64,000 bases of DNA from the NCBI GenBank assembly GCA_026874595.1, contig CM049316.1, positions 57,917,676 to 57,981,675 on the forward strand. The letters are read 5' to 3'. Positions 25,850-37,431 of this stretch are shown in pieces. The notes under the pieces were generated by a model. That model did no database searches. It had not been told where the DNA came from and saw nothing but the letters and a program-made list of their open reading frames with translations. The stretch comes from Sipunculus nudus. Taxonomy: Eukaryota > Annelida > Sipuncula > Golfingiida > Sipunculidae. Within the stretch, counting starts at the first letter, position 1. Each line of letters begins with the position of its first letter. The position numbers and the translations under genes were made by a program.

Positions 25850-26910
25850 GCATTCATGAGCACCTTTCCTTGCAACTCCCAAATTGTTGTGAGCACCCAT
25901 TCTTGCACTTTATCACCTGGTTATGAGCACCTATTCTGGCACTTTCCCCACATACCGATTGCACCAAACCTAGCAACTTTGCATCTGTTATACGCATCTT
26001 ATCTGGTATGTTCCCACCTGTTTTGAGCACCTATCCTTGACCTTCTAACCTCGTATGGACACCTAACATGGAATCTTCCTACTTGTGATGGGCACCTATC
26101 CTTAAAACTTTCCACCTGTCATGAGCACCTAACCTGATATCTTTCCACCTGTTATGAACACCTATCCTGATATCTTCCCACCTGTTTTGAGCATCTTTCC
26201 TGGCAACTCCCAAATTGTTGTGAGCACTTATTCTTGCACTTTATCACCTGGTTATGAGGACCTGTTCTGGCACTTTCCCCACATACCAATTGCAACAAAC
26301 CTAGCAACTTTGCATCTGTTATATGCATCTTATCTGGTAAGTTCCCACCTGTTTTGAGCACCTATCCTTGACCTTCTAGCCTCGTATGGACGCCTAACAT
26401 GGAATCTTCCTACTTGTGATGGGCACCTATCATGATATCTTTCCATCTGTTATGAGCACCTATCCTGATATCTTCACACCTGTTATGAGCACCTATCCTG
26501 ATATCTTTCCATCTGTTATGAGCACCTATCCTGATATCTTCACACCTGTTATGAGCACCTATCCTGATATCTTCCCACCAGTTATAAGCACCTATCCTGA
26601 TATCTTTCCATCTGTTATGAGCATCTATCCTGATATCTTCACACCTGTTATGAGCACCTATCCTGATATCTTCCAACCAGTTATGAGCACCTATCCTGAT
26701 ATCTTTCCATCTGTTATGAGCACCTATCCTGATATCTTCACACCTGTTATGAGCACCTATCCTGATATCTTCCCACCTGTCTTGAGCACCTATCCTTGAC
26801 CTTCCACCCTCTTATGGACACCTAACATGGAATCTTCCCACTTGTCATGGGCACCTATCCTGATATCTTCCTACCTATAATGAGGACCTGGTATTTTTTC
26901 ATCTATTATA
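25850..26910. repeat. 33-bp minisatellite with higher-order structure
   Basis: The basic unit is 'gagcacctatcctgatatct' plus 13 bp, 33 bp in total. At 26405-26790 two variants alternate (ttccatctgttat / tcacacctgttat), making a 66-bp higher-order unit. A 331-bp block ('gcaactcccaaattgttgtg', at 25872 and 26203) is also duplicated. The array ends within about 10 bases of the donor of the UNC93 exon at 26920. Open frames of 127 and 88 codons on opposite strands come only from the multiple-of-three period. Confidence 0.85.
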
Positions 26911-26919
26911 AGCACCTAC

Positions 26920-27055
26920 CCACAGCAAACAGCGGTATCCTTCCAATATACTTCTGTAGCCGTCCACTGATGAAGGAGGAGAGCGCATCACAAGCTCCAA
27001 AGCACATCATAAAGTACCCCACCATGTGTATCCCTAAAGAACAGGTGATGAACGC
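26920..27055 (-). CDS. UNC93-like protein, third of five coding exons
   Basis: A 136-nt exon with acceptor TTACTTGCAG and donor G|GTAGGT, phase 0 in and phase 1 out. It encodes AFITCSLGIHMVGYFMMCFG, then ACDALSSFISGRLQKYIGR. This matches the family pattern T-C-x-L-G-I-x-x-V-G-Y-x-M-x-C-F-x-A-x-D-A-L...G-R. The minisatellite begins immediately past its donor. Confidence 0.93.
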
Positions 27056-28616
27056 CTGCAAGTAACAAGAGTAAAGCAATACCCAATCAAATTCAGGTAC
27101 TTCATCATCATAAAGAGTTGTAGACCATGAGTGTATTAGACAGATTTAATTATAAAGGAATAGAAGAGAAATAATTTTTTTTGGCAACTTTGATGGGCAA
27201 TTCTTCATACTAGTAAGAATAATCTAAGGGTTGGGTAGAATTTTAAAAACAGTATATTTAAATAAATATGATCTGTATTTAAAAATAGGAGAAAAGTGGT
27301 GACAGATTTAAAGCATCAAAATGAATGAAGCAAATGGGTAAACTCAAGAACCCTGAAAAATTCACCCCTTTCACTTGGTATGAAAGGTTTACTCTAGATA
27401 TTCATGCCAGCACAATATGTCATTTTGACTGTTTTATTAATAACATTAATATCAGGAACATAACATATAGAAGTTTACTCTTCTAGCCTCACCATGTTTC
27501 TAAATAACTTACCTCAGTTGGAGCAGTGTTTTCTTCTCACAACCTTCAAAATGTTATATTCCCTAAATATCAATACTGCCTGATAATCTTAAAATTATCT
27601 TTTTTGTCAAAGATGATTTAATTCATGCTAGTTTTAGAAATATGCATGTAAAAATGCAAGGTAGGTATAATAATGACAATCCCTGACTCTGTAATCAGAA
27701 TGTAACCAGGAAAATGGGGGCTCGTCCAGGATATTGAAAATAATAACAATATGTACATAAAATGTATATTTTTACATCCCTGACTGAACCTACCTTGGCT
27801 TTTGTGCTGCAGTAGTATTAGGAAGCTGTGCAACTGATGGCCAAATATAATAAATGTACATTTACTACATCAACTCCTGTAATAAAAAACATCAACCCCT
27901 TTAACACAATTCCCATAATCCCTCTCCAATCACTTCATGGAATCAACTGGTGTAACCCTTTACTGCTCAGAGGATTAAGTGCATATGATACTCACAACTG
28001 GAACTCTTTTTGTATGGCTAGGTTCTCTTAGGTCAAACATATGGCATATTTATTTTCAGGTCTGAAACCAATTTTCTCTGCTGGATCTGTTGAGAATTTG
28101 GTAAAGATACAACAAAAGTGAAGCAAAATATTTATACCTCTCATGTAAAGTAAAAATATGTCAGACTCTGTCCGAAATGTATAACAAATATGAGTAAAGG
28201 TCTTGGAACCTTATACAAGGAGAGATGGAAGGATCTTCATAATCATCTGTCCTCGAAATGGTAGGAACATATACTGGTATAAGTAACAATGCTAGTAGAA
28301 AGATAATCAGGTATCTATGATTAACAAGTGTAACCATTTGATGTTTATTGCCTCTACGTATGGCTATATATATACAGCATATGTTTGTGTGTGTATGAAA
28401 GTGTATAATGGGTCAAATAACCTAGCTAGGTTTTGTATACTTAAATATTATTTTCTAGGACTTATCAGTACATTAACATATCAAATTCTGTTGTATTATT
28501 TGTTACTTTTATCATTATCATTATTATAAAAGTTCACCATGATGAAACACTTATTCTGATTCAACAGCACTCTGAGGATTTTTCTGAGAAAAATAAAAAA
28601 ATTTACAGTAAAGGGT

Positions 28617-29127
28617 AAAAGGGGCCCAATCACCTATCGAGTATGTTGAATTAACACTTAAAATAGCTTGTACCCTTTAAAATAAATTTGTACCTGCCAA
28701 AATATTGCCCTGAAAGCGTTTGCTTACTCCTATAAATGAGTGTTAAAAACAGTGGACCGGGCCCGATTGCAGGTGTAAACATTAACACAGTCAGTGCATC
28801 ACCGGGCCATAACACATGTCAATCAGGAGATGCCCTGACTGACTTGGCCAAAAAATGTTATACATGTTCCAACTGGCTGAAACATCGCTTGTTGTGAATC
28901 ACAACTGGACCTCCCGTATGGCGGACTTGGTATAGTAAACAGACATACATGGACTGTGTTTACCAACACACAGAGCCATAACAAGGTGTTAAACAGCCGT
29001 ATGCGAGATACTGAGACTGTGGGTCCTGATGGTTTTGCCCCAAAATGTTTGTTTAAAGCAAAACTGAACTGATAAATTTTGAAAGAGAAGGCATAATATT
29101 GCTCCTGATTATGTCTCTTTAAATGAT
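28617..29127 (+). repeat. Dispersed repeat family H, copy 2
   Basis: Same orientation and order of conserved blocks as 886-1605, but shorter through internal deletion. Conserved start 'aaaggggcccaat', middle 'gttaaaaacagtggacc', end 'ataatattgctcctgatta'. Non-coding. Confidence 0.65.
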
Positions 29128-30360
29128 GTGCCTCAGACCTCTTGAGGGAGCATCAGTAAAGTTATTGGAATGTCATGCTTCAAATCCAGTGGGTATTTGG
29201 TCATATTGCTATGAATGAGCTTTATATATTAAGATTAGTTAGATATCATATCTTAAGATATAAAACTAAGATATCAACTAAGTTTCAATGAAATCTGCTT
29301 TGTATTCGAATAAACAAACCAATGTCTGAAGTTAGATGTTCTGTCACTGTCATCTAAACTTAGTCATCAGAGAATATAGCTGGTCATTTAGTCTCTAGAT
29401 GAGTAAATTAGGTGAGAGTGATGCCTTGCTAAGATGAAACAGCAGTGACTGGTTGGACTTCAGAAAAACTAATGTAGCAGGAGTTATTAGAGCAGAAACA
29501 GACCAAGATAACACATGATATACCTAATCAAAGAGAAGTATGATAAAAATATAATTATAAATGAAGTTATGTTATGAAGCCTAAATGTATTTTATATTTT
29601 TATGTACTAAAAAAAGGACTTTGCAGAACCCTGAACACTTAGTCTATTGTTCAAACATGATGATCAGACATTTGAAAACAACACCTTTAAACAGCAAGAT
29701 TATCTAACTGTAATTAATTTTGATTTGAAAGTTGACATATAGCGCAGAGAGCTGATACCTGATGTATTGTTATCTTTATTGGCATGCAGAAACCAGCTAA
29801 ACTACCTAGTTGCCTTGGATATTTTATACAAACTAAAATGACATTTTCTTCTTTGTGTTCATTAATTTTCAAAATATTATCAGGAAGAAGCATTTCAAAT
29901 GTCATTTTGTAATGAAATGAGGTCACTCCTGATATTTGACATAAAGCTGGTAGGAAAAAGATTTTGAGAAAATGCTTTCAAATTAATGTTAACAGCAGAA
30001 TTCTAAAATAGGCTGAAATCTTCAAAAGGCTAACACCTGTGCTTCAATTTGTTTGGCAATGGCCTTTTGCAGAATATACAGGCCACAGACCACATAATGT
30101 GAAACCATCTCTTATTTTAGTGATGGATATATTTGAGAGGGCAGGCAATTTTCAACAGCTTATTAGTGTTAGAGGTCCTGTTTACATTCTAGCAGTAAAA
30201 TCTCTTGAATGAATCTAAAGCAATAACAATACTATAATTCTTCCCCTCACGAAAATAATCACTAAAAGAAATACATCTATTTATCCCATAGAAAAATATT
30301 TTAAGTTTTGTAAAGGTAACTCTTGGGAAAAACATATTTATAAAGAAATAATAATTTTCA

Positions 30361-30822
30361 TTAATTATACTGGTCATATTTAATAAGTGATAATTGCAAA
30401 ACATGAATTACCCCAAAAATCTTGTTCCTGACAGCCAAACTGTAATCAGGACCTCTTATTAAAAGCTGAAATGGACAGAAATGGTAGTTTCTGTCACCAT
30501 GGTAACAAGTGTAACAAACCCTTTGGGTTGGCCTTAGCCAGTTTGGATTGGCTTGTATGACGGAAGCCTTTTTCATGACCGATATGATGTTCCTGACTCC
30601 TGTTCTGAATTTTCTCTCATCCTTTAAACTGGAATATAAGAACTTGTGATGACATGCAACATACAGATGGTTCAAGACATCTGTTGCAGAAATTTGGTTA
30701 CTGATGGATAAGTTCAAAATTATACTGATTTTAATAATAATACGTTTAGTGATTAGGACCTGAAATTCAAAGAAGCAACTGTTAAAGAAAACTGACAACA
30801 TCAAAGTTATGTCAACATTCAC
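30361..30822 (-). other. Unassigned 153-codon open frame in an UNC93 intron
   Basis: The second longest open frame in the window. The C-terminal two thirds has a less AT-biased composition and includes CYTCYHGDRNYHFC. No domain was recognised, no splice sites frame it convincingly, and the first third is low-complexity intron-like sequence. It may be an old repeat or a gene remnant. Confidence 0.2.
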
Positions 30823-31111
30823 TCACATAACTTATCTATTAAAAAGTTTAAGACAAATAAAGCATTTGACAAATATACTGAATGAAAATGATATATTTTC
30901 AAAAAGCAACAAACACAGACAACATTGTTACATATAGTTATACTTTCATATGCAGTACTTTATCAATAACACTTAGACACCTACCGGATATTTTACTAAA
31001 ACAAAGTGTAACTTTAATTAATTTTAAGAAGATTTTCAGCTACAAATCTGATTGAGCACTATGAGAAATATGGAATGCCAAAAAAAAAAACCCCAAAAGA
31101 ATTGAATTTAC

Positions 31112-32341
31112 CTTGGTTATTTCAGCATATACAAAGGACTCCTCAATCCCCAAATATAGTGCCATGGGAACAAACAGCAGCTGTTTCTTGTTGCTGTGGA
31201 GATAGAACACTGCTGCCATCTGCCTGCAAATGCCTCCTTTGCAACGGTGGAATATGACATCCAATTTGTCCAGGAAGATCCACAATATTAGGAAGGACAG
31301 TAAACTCATCCCGAGGAAAATCCCAAGCAAAATATATATGGTACTGTGACTGACATGAACAGCGCCGTGCTCAATCTTATATACATGGCAGTAATTGATA
31401 CCACATTTGTCAGAAGTCAGATGAAAATCCTCTGTCTTGGTGTAGTTCAATTTGTATTCAGTTTCGTTCAGAGTTGTGTTGTACTGAGGTTGCAAGAATA
31501 AATTATCTGCACCCATTTGCATTCGGAACACTGTGGAAGAAACAAGGTTCCCCAGGAGTTGTCCAAGTTGAAGTAGAAATATGAAGAATCCATTAAATAA
31601 ATTCAGGATTTCATCATGTTTCTTGCTTGACAACGTTGCAAACATGAAGGCAATGCTGGTCAAGTAAGTCCCCTGTGCAGTCCACAGACTGGCCAGACAG
31701 AATCCTAGGATGGCGGATGCTGGGATAAGCAGGTAGAAACTGGAGTAAAAATTGGCGAGAATGAACAACACGTGGCCGCACATGGTGATCAGTATAGCAC
31801 ATTTGGGTCTTACTTTCTGTATGATACTTGTGGCACACACACACCCAAACACAAAGAAGACATTCATGCTACTCAGAGACAACAATCCAAGTCCGTCTTC
31901 CTGGTTGATGCTGCTTTGTAGGTTGCGTAAAGCGCAAAATGCTGCAAAAAGTAACATGTACCCCAGGCTCAACACAATCAAATTCTTTACGTAAGTCTTC
32001 CGCTGTTGAGCTTGTGGGTCATGTTTTATAGCCTGAGCTAGCGACTCGGAGCTGAAAGTTGGTGATCCCTGCTGCAGTCCACGACGCACTTCTTCCAGAG
32101 ATTTTGTGAGGAGGGCCCGACCAGCGTTAGGTCCCTGACAGAAGGTTGGCCTGGGAGATTCACTGGTTGGTACTTCTTGCTCAGGTTCATCTGGTATGGG
32201 ATTGAAGAGTTTGTCCCTTTTTATCTTGTGTGCTGTTTCTTTTAGCAGCTGTGCAGTGCTTGATGTGCTGGTAGCAGTGTCATGGACTGGAGATTCTTCA
32301 CTCAGTGATGTTCTCGTTAGTGGGGGCCCACTGCACCCTGC
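31112..32341 (-). CDS. UNC93-like protein, main coding exon
   Basis: A 1230-nt exon (410 codons) with acceptor TCATTACAG and donor AAG|GTAAAT, phase 0 at both ends. Joined with 33561-33713, 26920-27055, 19022-19153 and 18017-18249 it gives a 627-residue protein. Residues 52-170 are a polar, presumably cytosolic extension. The membrane domain opens with LIVLSLGYMLLFAAFCALRN and the family's LQSS motif (about 192). More spans follow near 207-224, 232-250, 254-269 (with LWTAQGTYLT), 298-317 and 387-406. A lumenal loop has three N-glycosylation sequons (about 339, 343, 350) and a C-G-x-x-x-C pair (364/369) that is also present in human UNC93A. UNC93 proteins belong to the major facilitator fold. 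C. elegans UNC-93 modulates a potassium channel, UNC93B1 escorts nucleic-acid-sensing Toll-like receptors, and UNC93A is poorly understood. Similarity is closest to UNC93A. The N-terminal extension, longer than in UNC93A (about 457 residues in total), is unusual. Transport activity is not implied. Confidence 0.93.
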
Positions 32342-33560
32342 CTGTAATGACAATCAACAGAATAATTCTTTTAAAATATTTTATTTTAAATAGAGAAAAA
32401 CATCAACATGCCATATTGCAGAGGCAGCATTATTAAAGAAATTAGTTTCCAAGTATGAAATCCAAATGTTCACACTATCTCTTATAGAATTATGCTTATA
32501 TTTATGAACAATGAAGCAACGAGGAATTATTCATGCTTGATGTGAAATGTACATTTATTTAGTTACCTCTCTTGTATAAATATACATGCACAAGTAATTG
32601 TAAGTGTATTTCAATGTCAATATTTACAGTAAACTGACTGTAATAAGTGCAGTATCATTAATTGCACTGGAAGTATTATTTATAAATTAATGTAAATGTG
32701 GCTTCACTGTAATTACCAATATTTATTTATAATTACCAATATTTATTTATAATCTTTCTATCTACAGATAAATTAAGCATTACTAACTGCAAGGAAGTAA
32801 ATTTTGTTGATATCTTATTATATTAGAAGTTATCTCTGGATTGCCTAGTAATTAGGAATACCTTGTTGTCTATCTAAGTGAGTTTATAGAATCTAACTTT
32901 ATAATAACTCTGTATAAAAACTATATGACCATGTACACTCTTTTCTCTCCATAAAGCCACAACCCTCCACATTTTACATATAGTAGGAAACCCACTGTTA
33001 TCAATCGACAGTGAACAAGGGCACCTACAATGGTACTAAATATTCCCGTCACATATCCTGTGTACTCTGAACTCATTATATATGTGCAAATTTTGCTATA
33101 GAAACTGTATTGGTTAATATTCATAATGACTTTCATGAAAATCCATTAAATTTTTGCTAAGTTATCATAGCGCTACCAAAGTCTGGTGATCTTTGACCTC
33201 ATTAAATATCAATGGATTCTGCTTGAAACCAAGCTTATGCAAAGTATTATATTGGTTAATATTTCAGTTGTTTCATCAAAATTTATCATATTCCTGGTAA
33301 GTTTTTGTGGCGACACCACAGTTTCCTCATGACCTCTGACCTTATTAAATATGTGTAGATTTTGCCCATAATCAAACTCGGGCGAGATAATTTATTGGTG
33401 GGTAGTTATGGTGAGTTTTGTGTAAATCCATCAAAGCCACAAGGCTAAAGTTAACAGACAGACAGGTGGACAGACAGATGGACAAACCGTGGGTATCCCA
33501 TTACTTATAATGCATCCTGTCATAGACGGGAGTATTAGAAAAGTGTACTTTAGCCATTAC
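32342..33560 (-). other. UNC93 intron 1 (between the first two coding exons)
   Basis: The donor GTAATG follows codon GCG at 33561. The alternative donor GTACAC, four codons further on, is also in frame but weaker. The intron holds repeat G copy 2 and, elsewhere, plain AT-rich DNA. A 20-bp direct duplication (aattaccaatatttatttat) lies at 32712-32751. Confidence 0.6.
32930..33535 (-). repeat. Repeat family G, copy 2 (inverted)
   Basis: Reverse-oriented relative to 4090-4670. It has tandem units with 'gacctcattaaatat' and 'ggtgagttttgtgtaaatcc', then a GACA/GGAC stretch (33451-33486), then the tip 'gtgggtatcccattacttat'. The tip ends about 25 bp from the splice donor of the first coding exon of the UNC93-like gene. 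Confidence 0.6.
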
Positions 33561-33713
33561 CGCTAGAGATTCCTCCAAGTGGTTCTGCTTTGGCACCACG
33601 ATGGAAGCTGTCTTGCGGGTGATGAAAGGTGATCCCGATTTGGGCGTAACCACAGCAACGACCCTCTGAGGGTCAGACATGGCTTTGTGTGCTTCAGACC
33701 TCCCCCACTCCAT
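33561..33713 (-). CDS. UNC93-like protein, first coding exon
   Basis: Acceptor TTGTTTTATCATTGTAG (ending 33719), five bases of 5' UTR, then ATG at 33713 (context TCATCATGG). It encodes 51 polar residues starting MEWGRSEAHKAMSDPQRVVA with no membrane segment, and ends phase 0 to join 32341. An in-frame second Met (MSDPQ) lies 11 codons in. Because an acceptor precedes the ATG, an untranslated exon must lie upstream. Confidence 0.75.
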
Positions 33714-33718
33714 GATGA

Positions 33719-34233
33719 CTACAATGATAAAACAAATAAAATGTCATTCAAACGGCATATACATATTTTGAAATGAATGATACCAGTGTCAGTATGAAGT
33801 TAAAGTGACCTACAACTTAATGCCAGCAGCAAATGAATGCAACCTGTTAGCAGTTATTGATTTAGTAAATCAATTTGGGCATCAGCTATGTTTGCTACAA
33901 TTAAATTACACGTGCTTCACTTCTCTATTCTAAACTTAATCTAGTGGAAAGTTTACAGTTCAAAAGATTCATGATATTTAGCCCTCTCACTCTGTATGTG
34001 CAAAACAGCCACAACCTGCAAGCATCCAAACACATTGATTGCTTTTATATTGTATTGCTTATTTCCTTGTTTCCATGAAACATAAGGGCTTTCCTCACCA
34101 GATGAGCCATCATCTTGTCAAATTAGTGCATATCTTTCATTTGCAGTGTGACAAATTTAAAATGTTGTTACTGAACCTAATATCAACAGATCACATATGG
34201 GTGATGAAAATAAATTTTGTCAAGGAGAAAAAA
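33719..34233 (-). other. 5' intron of the UNC93-like gene, repeat-free part
   Basis: AT-rich sequence with nothing recognisable. Confidence 0.4.
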
Positions 34234-36666
34234 CAAGTGACCCATGGGTCATGACGCTCAGCTTCCAAGCATGACCTGTGACATCATGGACTGAGATTCA
34301 CAACTTCCAGTCAAATTTTGAAGAACCAATTTGCCAATTTGTTGAAAATTTTCTTTGACAACGGAAATATATATCACCTATGTCTGGTTAAAACACAGTG
34401 AATTTATGGTCTGAGGAAAATGCATGATTGTTAAGCTATCAGGAACTATTCCAACAGCTTGCTTGAAACCTGTCAGTCTCAAAAGGAACACCACAAAGGG
34501 CAAATATAAGATCAAAATATATAGCAAAAATCAAGGAAATACATGCAAGAATTATTGAGAAACAGGTGCTTCTGTAAGAAGTTTTATTCAATACAAGCCA
34601 ACTGTACTGCACTTTTATAAATGATGGTAATATTTATTCAGAAATATTTGACCCAATCCTTTACAAGATTACATAAATATACATCCAACTGCATTCACTT
34701 TAACTGTTCTTGAGATAATATGATCAAAAGGAATAAAAAGATGGTTGCCTGGTGGCCATATTGGACTTCTGACAAGTCTGAAATCAGACAACAAACATTC
34801 TCTAAATCGGACCAAACATTAAAGAAAAATTACTGAAACTGCACTGAAGAAAGGATTTCTAAGGTGGCTAACTGGCAGACATAATGGATTTCTGACAAGT
34901 ATGACATTTGATATCCCACATTCTCCAATAAGAGACCAAACTTGGGGCAAATTATCCAGTAATGAATGCCCAAAATATTTCAAAAGGCATGTCCAGGCCC
35001 TCATATCAGATTTATAGATATGCAATTGTAAAAAGTGTAAGTCCAATATTTTTTTATTATCACTCTGCTTTTCAATGGGGTCAGCAGGGTAGGTAAACTG
35101 CTAAACCTGGAAGAAAAGAAATGCAGAAAGCATGACTAAGAGTCTTGAAATAAAACAAAAAGCCATCCTAAATCAAGGTACACATCCACATATTATGAGA
35201 ACAAACACTTGCTTTTATATGTGGTGATATATATTAAAATATTCAGATATCTAGGAAACTAAGTTTATTGCTAGGATTCCATAAAATAAACTGCAAAATG
35301 TTCCCATAATCTTATAAATCAGTAGCTAAACCTTAATACTATACTCTCAAAGTCTTAATGCCTGGCTGAAGCATTCTGACAACAGTGTTTTTGTTATGAA
35401 GTAACGAGGTACTTATCACTGAGCCATATCACTTAATAGGCTGATACAAAAGGGAGTCATATGTCACCAGTGTCACTCACAATAACAGCCACACAGGGAG
35501 ATGTACCAGCTGGAGTGGGATGGTTATATATACAAGAAAAATAGAGATGGTCTATAAAATAAGTAATTGTGAACATCCCTGACCTATGACCTTGGCCTTT
35601 TGCCCATATATCAACTGGATTCTTTCTAAATGATGGGTAACTACTAACCACTTAAATCTGGTGTAATTACTTGGCAACCAATGGGTGAATAATTTTGACC
35701 TGCAACCTTTAACCTGCTGACCAGCTGACCCCAAAATCAATAAGTTATTCATTCAAGCAAAAAGACCCATAAATATGAAGTTCGAGTCAAACTGAGTGAT
35801 GCATAGATGTGGCATATGTGAAAGACTGAAGGTTTGGGTTGAACAGTTACACTTGAAATATGCTCACAAGCATTTAGAACAATTAAATATTGTGACCTTG
35901 ACCTTTGACTTTTTGACCTCAACATCAATAGGCTTCTCCCCTTATTGGTAGGTAAGCCATATATGACAGATGGAAGGTACAGATTGAAAAGTTTGCCTGA
36001 AAATGACTCCACGCAAGAAGTGGGTGCTGTGAAATTGACCTTTGACCTCAAAATCAACAGGTCTTTTCCCCTGTTGGCAGAGAAGCGATATCAGTGCTGG
36101 AAGGTTTGGAATGAAAATTCTAGCTTGAAATGTGTCCACAACCTTTTCAAAGAAGTGGATCCTGTGACCCTGACCTTTGACCTTGTGACCTCAAAATCTG
36201 TAGGATTCTTCTCCAACTTAGTAGGTAAGCTATATGTGAAAGATCAAAGAATTGGGATGAAAGGGTTGGCTTAAAATGCATCCACAGGCTTTTCAAAGAA
36301 GAGGCTCCTGTGACCTTGACCTTTGACCTTTTGACCTAAAAAAGTTATGGTTCTTCCCCTGTTGGTAGGTGAGCTGTATGTGAAAGATGGAAGGTTTGGG
36401 ATGAAAATTTTGTCTCAAAGAGTTATTTCTAGGGGGTGCAAACACACCCCATAACTTCGAGAATATAGGTCGCAGTGACCTAATTTCGGGTTTGCAAGGA
36501 GATCTTTTTATAACCTCTAAGACTGCATAGGGTTCATGGCCCTAGCCCCTACGGTTACGATTTGTGCCCTGCTAACGGACGGACGGCCGGACGGACAGAC
36601 GGAAGGACGACGGACAAAGACCCATCGCTATAGCCCAGCATGACTGAAAGTCAGCTGAGCTAAAAA
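34234..36666 (-). mobile_element. Helentron-like element D, uninterrupted copy
   Basis: 2433 bp. The left end CAAGTGACCCATGGGTCATG plus 'acgctcagct', and the right end GACTGAAAGTCAGCTGAGCTAAAAA preceded by a GGAC/AGAC microsatellite (36578-36612), give the same terminal plan as families A and C. The body differs: 'ccaagcatgacctgtgacatc' at the left, and a tandem core of about 140-bp units at 35890-36420 rich in TGACCT words. Non-coding; small open frames are not conserved as proteins. This copy serves as the unbroken reference for D2. Confidence 0.8.
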
Positions 36667-36670
36667 TCAG

Positions 36671-37431
36671 ATTCTGTAACACTAAGGGAATGAATAAAGA
36701 AGTCAGTGGTGTTTTGTTAACTATAATTTATTCATAAAACAACCCTAACATTACAATACACTAAATCAATACAATTACACAGTATAACAGCAGTATAACA
36801 ACAAATCAATACAATCACACAATAAAATAAACAAAGTGCACAGTACCTGGATACCAGTCACAGCGATAAGTCCTTTTAAATGTATAAGCCGAATGAAAAG
36901 TTCACACAAATTCTCTCAGAGCATAACAGTCCAATGTAAAGCTCTTGTAAAAATCCAGAAAGTAGGCAGCACAAAATTGTAAAGTGTTAGTATTAGTAGA
37001 ATCCATGAAATTACTGGATAATCGGATATGTCCCACAAACTGACATACACACGTCTGTGTCCGCTGGAATATTCTCTCACCTCTCTCCACTTTAAAACAC
37101 AGCCCCCTATTTATAAATTCTTGCCCCAAGCCGAGAATTTACCACTTCTCATACAGTCTAGAGAATCCAACATAATACACAGTACACACGCTCAAAGAAC
37201 ATACCAGAACAGAGAACACCATGTCAGGGTTCTCACGTGGGCCAACCCGACCTTGCCAGGTGACGCTGCCACGGCATTGAGCCATGCGTGCTACACAAAC
37301 CAAATGCCAACAACACATAGAACATCCATGTGCACAATAAAACAACCATCTGTAAGACCGCTGCATACAATAAACAGGCAACTGTAACAATGTACATGTT
37401 AATTTCAGGGACATCACATATTCATGACAAA
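36671..37431 (-). mobile_element. Probable solo LTR of a retrotransposon
   Basis: On the - strand the segment has a retroviral-type LTR layout. The 5' end is TGTCATGAATATG, a TATAAATAG box is at 37116-37108, about 380 bp of R/U-like sequence follows, AATAAA is at 36732-36727, and the 3' end is AGTGTTACA. There is no gag/pol nearby and no second LTR. A target-site duplication was not clear, so the limits are uncertain. It could instead be another promoter-bearing repeat. Confidence 0.4.

Larger units (their letters stand above)
27056..31111 (-). other. UNC93 intron between exons at 31112 and 27055
   Basis: Contains repeat H copy 2 (28617-29127) and an unexplained 153-codon open frame at 30361-30822. 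The remaining stretches (27056-28616, 29128-30360, 30823-31111) are AT-rich with nothing supportable. Confidence 0.5.

Noticed and set aside
25466-25859. Repetitive open frames (HFIYVISRDTFLLPPY and the opposite strand)
   Set aside because: Explained by the 48-bp tandem repeat.
26410-26799. Open frames of 127 (+) and 88 (-) codons with repeated MSTYPDIFP / IRIGAHNR
   Set aside because: Both are products of a 33-bp minisatellite whose period is a multiple of three; there is no start context, splice signal or family.
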